Source of the DNA: Owenia fusiformis
Lineage: Eukaryota; Annelida; Polychaeta; Sabellida; Oweniidae
Direction of reading: 5' to 3'
Assembly: GCA_903813345.2 (NCBI GenBank)
Contig: CAIIXF020000002.1
Coordinates: 3,016,001 to 3,080,000 of the forward strand
Length of the DNA stretch: 64,000 bases
In this document: one piece after another, positions 50,301-62,300 of the stretch
How the letters are laid out: every line of letters begins with the position of its first letter
Position numbering within the stretch: the first letter of the stretch is position 1
Translations under genes and position numbers: made by a program
The notes under the pieces: generated by a model
The model's database searches: none
The model's input: the letters and a program-made list of their open reading frames with translations, nothing else
What the model was told of the DNA's origin: nothing

Positions 50301-53300
50301 GTTTCCAGATCTCTTGAGTTTAACTTTGTTTTAAGGTTCTTCAGGGGATTAATCATTTTCCTAACTTTATTATATATTTCTTCAATATGGTTTTGATTGG
50401 TCAGATTATGATCAAAAGTATATCCAAGGTGTTTATATACATTTGTTCTTTCAATTTCAGAGTCACTTAGAAAGGATTTGCTTACATTTTGAGGATTTGC
50501 TCTAACTCCATGGAAAATAACTTCACAGCTCTTTTCTGGTCTAAATTGTAATTTCCACAATTTGGACCAATTTTCTATCTCAGTTAGATCAGATTTAACT
50601 AGTTCATCAATTTCTTGGGGCTTTTTGGGGTCAAAAATAAAATGAAGAGATGTGTCATCTGCATAGATATAGCATTTGGAGTTTACATTATCAGGAAGGT
50701 CATTAATGTATAAAATAAATAGAAGTGGGCCTAAAATTGATCCCTGTGGCACGCCACAGTTTAGGAAGCCTGCTTCAGTTGTTACTGATGACTCACCAGC
50801 AATGTTTACAAAAAACCGCCTATTTGTCAGATATGATTTTAATAAATTTAGAAGTTGTCCATGAATACCGTAGGCAAACGTTCATGAACAGTTCTTGTAA
50901 TTTTCACTTCGGTTTATCCAACTGGACTAAGTGTAATTGATATGATGTCACAAATGTTGTTACTTTGGGGATGAGGACAACATGATGAAAAAAGAAATAG
51001 CACATTTTTAAGGGGTGTTGTTTGGAATAGCTCAAAATGTTTATTTGCAGGGGGGTGCATATTATAGCTCAGAATGTTTATTTTGCAGGGGGAGTGTGTG
51101 GAGTGTCGGCTGTTCCTCCCAGAAACCAACAGTACAAGACAAGTTATCCTAGCTCTTGCCGACAACATCAAAATAATGGACAGAGATGGTTGTGTTCTGA
51201 ATGAAATGAATGAACCATTTGGCAAAGGAAGTGATCGCAAGTGGCGACGTTTCACAGAAAGGAGGTAAGACATTAATTGAGATTTCATGACAAGGTATGC
51301 TTTCATATTTCTGTTTCGTAGTAGTTTTATGAAACGTATTACTGAATTATAAATGTACCTTTCTGAGATGAAATGAGAAACTAGACTTAATATAAGAACC
51401 ATATATTTGATTTCTAGCCGAGGCTGGGTAGATTGTTGGGCGACACCTATTGTCGCGATTAGTATTGGATACACCTACCACCCAACTCCTCACCTTGGTG
51501 ACTATCAATCCACGCCTCCCATAAATGAAGACGTCACAACCCCCGAGAAAGAAGATCAGCTGCTAATTCCATTACGACCAATGACTTCAACATCAGAGAT
51601 GACTCCAATGGCTCCAGAGAACTTCGACCCAACATACATGGATGGAGATAAGATAACGGTTGAATTGGAGGTCGGCCCTAGTGTTCTTTGTGTCTATGGA
51701 GCACTGCTTAGACAGTTTTTACATGTTAAGGTAAAGTATATATCTACAAAGTAACCCATAGATAGTACAGTGCAACATTGTTATAGTAAAACATGAGTAT
51801 ATAGTAATCCATGTGCAATAAGTAAAAATGTTTTCATTATGTACTTTCTGTGGCTTGTTTACTGTTTGGAAAAAAAATTTCTTATGTGTCAAGGTAGAGT
51901 ATTACATATACATGTACATATAATAAAGTATGGTACTGTGAACACTATACATTACTATGCTCCAATGGTACCATACTCTTAATGTACCGTAGTACAGTAC
52001 TATGATTTTAGAGTGCGGATTGGGGGTGTATAGTCATCCATGTACATATTGTGAAAAGTTGAGGTGACATTACAGCTGGTGTTCCGGGTTTAGTTTTAAT
52101 GTCACTGGTTTGCATTTGTAACAAATTGTTACATTTTAGTAACCATCTGCAGGTGGTGACATTTTATCACGTTTGTGCCATATTTCTTTCTGCTTTCAGG
52201 AGAACTATTTCGGAGAGGACCAATCATATTCTGACTTTGATGACGTTACTACTAAATTGGATAAACATTCTACATTTACCCATACTTCTTCATCCACAAA
52301 TAAATCGACCAAACCATTTGATCCGAGAAACTATCGACCACTAGAGGTCACTGTACAGCTGACGATACATGATATACAGGCACATCTCATTAAGGTAATA
52401 TTGTATTCTATTTTATCCCATACTTGGACGTTTTTCAGGTAAATAAAGCAGGTTTGTAAAAACTTATATTCGAGAGCATAAATGTGGATGAATATCTGAA
52501 AGAATAGAAAATTCCTACTACGGCCAAGAAAAAAACTAGTTTGTCTTTGTAATAAGCATCTACAGCTTCACTCTTTGCTAGTCATATGGCTGAAACTACC
52601 AGGCTTTCTGTGATCATTTATTCATACTGAAACTTTAGTCCAAGTGATTCTAGTTTGTCTTTGTAATAAGCATCTACAGCTTCACTCTGGGCTAGTCATA
52701 TGGCTGAAACTAACAGGCTTTCTGTAACTGTTTATTCATACTAAAACTTTAGTCCAAGTGATTCTAGTTTGTATTTATAATAAGCATCTACAGCTTTACT
52801 CTGGGCTAGTCATATGGCTGAAACAGGCTTTCTGTGATCATTTATTCATACTGAAACTTTAGTCCAAGTGATTCCAGTTTGTCTTTGTAGTAGGCATCAA
52901 CAGCCTCACTCTGGGCTACTGTCATATGGTTCTTCCAGTCATCTATGGTCCCTGAAATGATATTCGTTATGTGAGGATAAATAGATTAGCAACAGTGACT
53001 CAGGTCTGTCAACTGTCCCTCAATTTGCGTATTTGTCACATATTTGCTGAAGAAATTGAAGTCAAGCCAGTTTTTTTTGCGTGACAGAATATGTCACGCA
53101 AATACACATTTTTTCTGATTATTGTCAAGCAAAAAAATATCTGGAGAAGAACATCAAAAAATGAATGCCGAAACATCAAAAAAACAAATGCCAAAAAATC
53201 TCATTTATTAGGAATTTTCACATGAATTGCACATGTCACGCATTTGATTCGAATTTTTCATCCCTCAACTAATCCCCTAGATTAGTTTAGAAGGTTGCCC

Positions 53301-56300
53301 TTGGCCAATATTTCCCAAGTCACTTGACATGTCACATCATCAAAAAGTTCCATGATGCCCAATGGAACATCCTCCTAAGCAGGTATCCAGAATCCGTACC
53401 TCCTTCTTCCCCCTGCTATAACCAATTTGGAAGCGCCCGATTAAACTGAATCACGTGATCTAATTATGCGCAATGACTTATACATGATTTCTGTCGCAGT
53501 GTTGCGACAACCAATCAGATTGCGAGTTCTTAATCGGGGAAATGCTAACTGCTTATAGCAGGGTGTAAAAAGAAAGAAGATATTCTGAATTTTGAAGCCC
53601 TGTGATCGGAGGATGCCCACGGAAAGAATGAACATTTTCATTTTTGATGAATTTTTTGGACTTTGATCAGTCGAGTCCCAACGAGTCCCATGTTGGACCT
53701 CATGGGACTCGATTAGGCAAAGTCGGATGAAGCGGGACTCCATTTGGGCAAAATCTCATTGAGTCCCACAAGGTTCCATGCTATGTTAAGTCTATGGAGG
53801 TCCCTCTGTGCCCAATTGGTGTATGTTGGGCTTTACATACCTTTCCTCATATGTGGGGAATTCGAAGAATCCTTCAAACTGACACTCTTTACTGCATCTG
53901 CAAATGCATCGCCAGTGGCTGGATTTGCTTTCATCTGTTTAAACTGAAGATGGTGAACCATTTTAGCAAGTTCTTCATCAGTAAATTCTTTTCCTAGGAA
54001 TTTGGCGACCGATTTCACAACACTTTTGGTGTCCTGGAATATTAAAAGCTGTTGTGTTCATCAAAACTCAATAATTTATGTTTTATCGTCAAAATTTGTT
54101 TTTACAGTGAAAAGTGGGCAACACTATTATCTATTTGAAGATATGGCTCATTGGCAGAGTTAAGGTTATCGCTATCACATGGCCCGGGTTCAATTCCCGG
54201 TTCAGACAAGTTTGTTTGTCTGTTATGCAATTCTGGGTGTTTGACTGAGTGCTCCACAACTCATATACTCATGTATATGTGCATATAAAAGAACACAGGG
54301 CTAATCCAAGCAGGAGTTTCTGACTCTGTCTTCGAGTGTAAATGATGTAAAACACTCAACATACCAATGATGTAATACTCACCAAATATGGCGGCAACCA
54401 AGATACAATACAATACCAATGATGTAATGCTCACCAAATATGGCAGCAACCAAGATACAATACAATACCAATGATGTAATGCTCACCAAATATGGCAGCA
54501 ACCAAGATACAATACAATACCAATGATGTAATGCTCACCAAATATGGCGGCAACCAAGATACAATACAATACCAATGATGTAATGCTCACCAAATATGGC
54601 GGCAACCAAGATACAATACAATACCAATGATGTAATGCTCACCAAATATGGCGGCAACCAAGATAAAATACAATACAATTTATAAGAATGTAATTATTCA
54701 GTATACCTTGACCATGTCCTCATAGAAGATTACTAATAGTTTATCCTTTAGTTGTTCCTTCACCTTCATCCAAGATTCAACATGTTGAAACCATGTACCA
54801 CAATGCACTAAAAAGAGATTAAGCCTTGTACAGTATATTGATACAATATAGCTTCGTACGCATGTATGTTCATGTCCAATTTTATTTACTTTAAAATATG
54901 AAGACTTCGTTGTGTACCCAAGTATTTTCTCTGAATTTAAGAAAATGTTACATACAACATGAGTTTTGGAGAAAAAATCATGTTTTACTCGGATAAGTGC
55001 CACACCCACTTTTGCAAAAGATTGACAGTTTAGGGGCCTCTTCCCAAAAAAGCAATTTAACTCATGGTCCTTTAGGATCTCAAAAAATTAAATTGCAGAT
55101 AGATAAATACAGTTATACAAAACTTAACTTCCAGGAACTCCCAGATTTCACAATTTGATACCAGTGTTTTTATCACTACTACCAACCTACTTTTTTCTCC
55201 ACTGTCTGTCATTAACGAGTTCATGATGATATCCACTGTAATTGGCTCTGTAAAGGCCGGTCCAAAACCATCGAGGGAAAATTTAAGGCTAACGGTCACA
55301 GACTTTGGATTTCGTAAGACAAGAATTGTCTGAAACAGGACAAAGTATTAACTAAGAATTAGATGAGCTGTTTTTATGGCAATGGTGAGTTAAATATCAT
55401 TTTACACAGTTTAATTGTGATTATTGGTTAGATTTAGTCCACCCCTTCACAAAGCAAAGAATATATAATGAAAAAATACTGGGTTTACCAAGAGACATCT
55501 AGTTTCTGAATAATATGTCCAGAATGGAAACAAGTAGAAGAATACAGGCCAAAGCAACAGACTCCAGATTTTCAATCTGAAGTCTAATTATGTACCTTGC
55601 ATATCCCATTGATAACGCCATCAGGCATGAATTTAGCTGAGAGGTGAGTTGCCATTAGCCTTGGAGACTGCATTTTCTCCAACTCTTCAAACCAGCTCCC
55701 AACAACATCTGGCTCATCTTCAAATACATTCAGTTCACCTCTCCATGCTGGAGTTTAAAATCATAACCTTATAATCGTTTTGACTCAATGCAGGAGTTTC
55801 ACTAGGATTTCTCACAACAGGCTAAATAAATGAAAAACAGGCAAAATTAATGGAAATCATAAATTTAACATGGAAAAGTTGAAAAGTTCCTAAAAACAAC
55901 GGGCGATATTGTGAAAACAACCGGTGAAAATCACCTTTTGCCCGCTGCTTATGAAACTCCTGCATTGTTGTATTCCTCAAGGAAGTAGCCTCAGGGAAAG
56001 AAAAGGGTTGTACATTTTGAAAACTGAAGTCAGAGTGAGCAAGATTTCTAAATCCTACCTTTGTTTGACATGTCTAGCCAAGGTACTCTTTCATGAATTT
56101 GTGCTTTTATGGCATCTGTGTCACCATTGTGCCTCACCAAGTCTACCAGCTCAGCGGCCCAATGAGTTCCTATAGATATACCAATAATCTCATTTCAAAG
56201 GGCAATATTGTAAAATATTTCAATGTTTCGCTATGTTGCCCACTGAAATGAGATTATTGATATATTTCAAAGGGCAATATTGTAAAATATTTCAATATTT

Positions 56301-59300
56301 CGCTATGTTGCCCACTGAAATGAGATTATTGGTATATTTCAAAGGGCAATATTGTAAAATATTTCAATATTTCGCTATGTTGCCCACTGAAATGAGATTA
56401 TTGGTATATTTCAAAGGGCAATATTGTAAAATATTTCAATATTTCGCTATGTTGCCCACTGAAATGAGATTATTGGTATATTTACCACCTTATGCCCTTA
56501 GAGGACTGCAATAGCAAGCACTGACTGCCACATTGTCAAATGTGACCCCCCCTAGATATTTTTGAAAATGACCCCCTCCCTTGGCAATAGCTGACTGCTG
56601 GCTTGTCATGTTCAGCTATTCAAAATAATAAAAGTAGATTAAAGACTACAAAATTAGCTTTTTAAATAATGATGTGCTTATTTCATGTGGAATCGTAAAG
56701 TATTATTTGTTGGATCCAATTTGAAACACAAACCTGATCTCATATATGAAGATATTAATATATCATCCTCTATCATCGACAAATTCCTCAATTTTTTTAT
56801 AGTTGGCCAGTCACTATATGCGGTAAAAAAGCAATCCTCTATAACTTGACTTTTTGTCAGACAGACATCACGCAGTGTTTTCTGTGTCATTGTGTTTTTC
56901 AGTGTATTTTGTAGTCGTCTTAAATAGACGAGCTAAATCAAACCCTCTCTCTTAATAATTTTACTAGCTAAAATGATTCACTGTTATTTGAGTCAAGTAT
57001 TGTATATTGAAGTCAAGGCCATTGAGATTTTTAACAGTTAAAACAGTTGCTGGCATTAAATCAAAGTCGAGTGTTTAGATTGCAGTATGTGATAAACTTC
57101 ATGACATCAACATAAAAAAATTCAGTAAACAATACGGTGCATATTAACAGTCAGACTGTAAGACTGTCAGTACATGTATATTAGAAATAGTGTTTATTAA
57201 AGGGACCGAACATATTATTATGGTGCCATATTTTACGATTTTCATGAGGGAGATTGGGAGGGACTTACAATTTCTTTTCGATATCAAAAATATTCCCCAT
57301 TGTTATTCACCTGGAAGTAGTAGTATCATGGGACCAAAAGTAGTTATTCACTGGGGGGGATTTGATATGGGGAATATCACAAGGATGATATCAATATTTC
57401 CTGAAGGAACACAGTGACCTAGGGAAATATCAATATCATCCAAGGGATATTCCCCATATCAAATCCCCACAGTGATAAACAACCTTATACCATGGTCTAG
57501 AGCAATGTCTACCTCAAAAATCATCTGTTAGATGAGAAAACAATAAACTAATTTTGGAAAAATAATTGTCACATGAATTTCATATGACTGTCAAATAGCA
57601 GTCATGATTGTGCAATGGGATTTGCTATGCCCGGCATCGCTGTTATCTAATTGTATAATGTTTACATGTCATTGATATATTATGTTTACACATTGTTGTA
57701 TTATGTTTACACATTGTTGTATTAAGTTTACACATTGTTGTATTAAGTTTACACATTGTTGTATGATGTTTACACATTGTTGTATTCAGTTTACACAATG
57801 TCATATTATGTTTACATGTCATTGATCTATTATGTTTACACATTGTTGTATTATGTTTACACATTGTTGTATTAAGTTTACACATTGTTGTATGATGTTT
57901 ACACATTGTTGTATTCAGTTTACACAATGTCATATTATGTTTACATATTGTTGTATTATGTTTACACATTGTTGTATTCAGTTTACACAATGTCGTATTA
58001 TGTTTACATATTGTTGTATTATGTTTACACATTGTTGTATGATCTTTACACATTGTTGTATTATGTTAACACATTGTTGTATTATGTTTACACATTGTTG
58101 TATTATGTTTACATATTGTTGTATTATGTTTGCAGCATTGCACAGCTGAGGATCCACCATGTCCGAGCATCTTCCTAGAGAGAGTGGGATTTGAGTTGGA
58201 CAAACGTTACCTAGAAACAAAACTGCAAGTTCTAATATCACCTGCTATTATAATAGCTAAAGATCTTGTCCAGGTAACATATAGCAAACCATGTACATAT
58301 CCAAACACCTGTCTAATCAAAACACCTCTCAGAGTGAACACTTGGTCCCAATTTTGTTAAATCTTAAGCTCTCATTGACTCAAAGCCGTGAAATGTGAAC
58401 ACCTGCTAATTCAAACTCTATTTTCTGGTCCCAGTTGAGTTTGGATAAGATTAACTGTACAGCTAAAATGATCAAATTATGCATTTTATTGTTTCATATA
58501 TCTACGAAAATCATTCACCAAAATATCCCAAGTTTGATTTGGTTCATTTCATTACAAGTATCACATTTTCTCAAATGTGCCACTTTAATATATCTTATTT
58601 GAGTGGTTCATTTCATTACAAGTATGAGTTCAAGCTATGTTCTCACATTTTCTCAAATGTGCCATTTTAATATATCTCATTTTTTGATTTGTTCATTTCA
58701 TAACAAGTTTGATGTCACGCTTTGTTCTTGTATATATGGGCCATCGTACCACTAGCACAAGGTTCTAAACAGCTCCAAGCAAATTCGACTTTTTATGATT
58801 TCGTAACGTTCACAAGGACTAATAACAGTATCAAGGTACACGTGGAATATTCGGAGAGAATGGGTAAACCAAAACCAGCAAGAAAACCTAAACTGGATAA
58901 TCAGCAACAGAGTATGAAAACTTTGACAGGAACGAAATCAAAAATTGAAAAATCCAATATGGCTGACAACATTGAAAAATTATTTGGATAAAGTAGTAGT
59001 ACAAAGGGACCTCAAATGGACGCAAACACGTCGGCCTCTATAATGACACTGGGATCTTCTATCCAAACGTTGCAGGGGCAAATGACTAGAATATTGGATC
59101 ACAATAGCGGACTCATTAAACAGATGGAACAACAACGAAATGAACTGGTTAGTTATTTTGACACAAAAATTGAACAGCAGAGAAATGTGATGTTACAACA
59201 TGTAAATACAGTTTGTGAAAAAATCAAGGATTTACAAGACCGTGTTGACGTTTTGGAAAACTCAATGTGTAAACATGCAGACAAAAGTAGTAATGAAACA

Positions 59301-62300
59301 GAACCGATTATTGTCATCAAGAATTTGCCAGAAACATCAGCTAAAGATGATTCAGATATGGTTAGTGATGTATTTTCTGAAATTGTTTGTGATGATCCGA
59401 TTCGAGTGTCCCCAAATGAAGTTAAAAGACTGCCAAAAAGGAATGCTAATGCAGGTATTGTGCTCGTAACACTGAAGTCTGACAAAGACAAATCCCGCAT
59501 TTTGAGGTCCAAAATAAAGTTGAAGCAATCTAAGGAATACAGTAATGTTTATATCGAAACTAAGAAGACCAGGGAACAATTGGAAACGGAGTATGTTTTA
59601 AGGAATATGCACAAAATCTACAAACATGGACCACTGCACTACAACTTGAACCAGGGTGCCGGTGTTACATAATGTGATTTTATGGGCCATCATACGTTTT
59701 AAGGAATATGCACAAAATCTACAAACATGGACCACTGCACTACAACTTGAACCAGGGTGCCGGTGTTACATAATGTGATTTTATGGGCCATCATACGTTT
59801 TAAGGAATATGCACAAAATCTACAAACATGGACTACTGCACTACAACTTGAACCAGGGTGCCGGTGTTACATAATGTGATTTTATGGGCCATCATACAAC
59901 TACCTGTTGCTCACTTTATTCATGTTTTGGACTACAGTTTATACGCAATGCATAAACAGCATGAAACAATCATTTCTAATTGTAGATTAGATTTGTATAC
60001 ATCTCTTTGTGAACTGAGTGTTATGTTCAATATGTGAAAATATCATGGACTTAAATTGTACTTATATTTATAACTTGACCACATTTGCATATGATCAACA
60101 ACTGACTGAGTGATCGAGTTCATCAATCAATGTTCGTAATAGAGGTCATGAACTTTTGCTTTATTCATAATCATATTTCTGCAACTGACTCAAATTTAGG
60201 CATCTTATTATGTATATGATTTATTTTGATTATTAATAGTGTCTCATAAGCCATTGCTGGCTTGAGGCTTTTTGGATGATTGTATAGATGTTTATGTATG
60301 AAATTAAGCCTGTGACACTTAAATAAAAACAATACAATACAATACAATTTGGACTTACACCTCACAGTGATATCACTCATTTGTTTGGTTCATTTCAGCG
60401 TCCTGATGACCACCAACATTTGAAAGATGGTCACTTGGCCCTGTCAGGATTACAAGTGCGAGGCCATGCAATGTTCTCCCATGAGAATCTACCTCTTGAC
60501 TCGGAGTGTCTGGAATATGGTTGGCTTATTGAGGGCACTATAGGAGACCTCTCTGGCCGCTTGACTGCCCCTCAGGTATGTTTACATTGAGCTATAAGTA
60601 TGCCTATGTTAGCCCCTGGTGGTAATTTGATCTAATACAGTATTTGCTTATTATTCCTATGCTGATGTTGCTTCAATATAGCATACAATGATCTCACAAG
60701 ATTTTTTGAAAAGGGTGCTAAATACTGATTTTTTCTTGTTTTGGGTTATTATCCCACTATTTTACCCATTTGGCAGGGTGCAAAATATTTCTAACAAGGT
60801 GGCATGCTATTTTTTCATATTTGCAACAGGGAACAAAAATAATTAACAAATGAAAATATTTTCAAAAGCTATAAATATTTTTTGTTTGTATTTTAGCTGC
60901 AACAAATCGTTGATTTTGCACAGACCTTTATCTTCCAAGTGGAGGATGATGAAAACGGCCTCCAGAGGGCAGTACCATTCAATGTGTGCACCCATGGCGT
61001 ATACCAGTGGGAGTGTGTGCATAAAGAGGAATGGCCATTCCAGTGCCCAACAGAGCATGATATTAAGTATAAGATGACGAGGCTTACCGTTGACTCCATA
61101 GATTTCTACGCTGTGGAGAGTGGGACTGCTCTAAATGTTCAGGTGCTTCAAAATTTTAGATTATTAACATAAGCATAGAAGGAACAGGCCTGTAGCCAGA
61201 ATTTTTCATGGGGGGTTCACTTTCCCCAAAAATTCTAGGGGGGTTCACTTTGGCATATTTGGCCACAAATCACACAAAAAATGGCCAGAATGGTGAAAAA
61301 CTGCATGATTTTGAAAGAAATTTTCGCCCTAACCCCCCCCCCTTGCTACGGGCCTGAGGAAGATCCTGTTTTCAGTATGATTTAGAAGTGATGACATATA
61401 GTAACTGCCACCATTTTTAGTGACCAACATTCAGCGTCCATTTTCACTATATGCATTTCAAAACATGGCCATTAGTTTGATTTTCTTGCATTTTTATTAT
61501 GGAAGAAAATAGTTATAGTCTCCAACTTTTTGTGGATAGTGTTCACTGGTTGGTGTTCGACATTTGGCAGTTGTCATCTGTAACAAATGACATCGCTATT
61601 TAACTATTCATTGCTAACTTCTCCTTTTTGTACTTTATTTTACATTTTAGAAAATGACCACAATGCTATTTTTTCTCTGGTTTCAGGTGTTCCCGATCAG
61701 ATTGTCGACATGTAATTTACATGGCAGAAACAACAAGGCCGGAATCACAGCTCTGATTCAACATGTCACGCTGCGTCAGTTCATCATGGCACCATGCGTC
61801 AATAATCCAAATAACAGCCTATCAGATCTGTGGTTAGAAGCAGGGGGTGTGGCCATTGGACCAATCACAGTTGACGCTGCTATGGCACTAACTCACCCCG
61901 ACTATCGGACTGCTCAAGATGAATTCTTGAAAATCCACGATAAGAAAACTCACAGACTCTGGTTTTTGTGGGCACCAGATTATAGCGTTATGACCCCAAG
62001 TACAACAGGGAAATGTGGCTGTCTCGGTGGCTGTAAATTTTTCGGGAATAATCGCACGGGTCAGAATTTTTTCAGTCGTAGCAAATTGGATAAATCTGGC
62101 TGTCTGAATTCCGCAACATTCCAGCTCCTATTGGATGGTCCAGATCTTGGATACGGGCAGAGTATTCTCCACAAGGGGAAGTTGATATTTGACATCAATA
62201 GTTCAAGCTTTCCTGGGACTCCTATCAAATATGCGTATGTGACCTCCCCCACGAGTCCAACCACCCCCATGACAAACATTACCCTGATGGATGTCACCCC

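Larger units (their letters stand above)
58730..60355 (+). mobile_element. LINE-derived element with ORF1 but no ORF2
   Basis: A basic upstream piece ([12 protein letters not shown] at about 58860), the ORF1-like frame 59016-59672, three 101-bp repeats, and a 3' region ending AATAAAAACAATACAATACA with a short AATAC-repeat tail. No reverse transcriptase lies between, so it is a deleted or half-LINE copy in BLTP1 intron 18. Boundaries are approximate. Confidence 0.6.

Noticed and set aside
50914-51474. 186-codon minus frame
   Set aside because: Antisense shadow of BLTP1 exon 15 and its flanks.
54140-54212. Functional tRNA gene
   Set aside because: The T-arm is perfect, but anticodon and acceptor stems do not pair; a SINE head fits better.
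56233-56514. 93-codon frame with repeated LPTEMRLL
   Set aside because: 72-bp tandem repeat in a sulfotransferase intron; no start or splice logic.
57643-58241. Cys/His/Thr-rich frames on both strands
   Set aside because: Products of the 21-bp minisatellite before BLTP1 exon 18.
59153-59579. Minus frames across the LINE ORF1
   Set aside because: Antisense shadows of the + strand coiled-coil frame.
61654-61686. Upstream ATG of the long BLTP1 frame as a start of a separate gene
   Set aside because: The TTTCAG acceptor and continuous homology with exon 20 show it is intron sequence before an internal exon.
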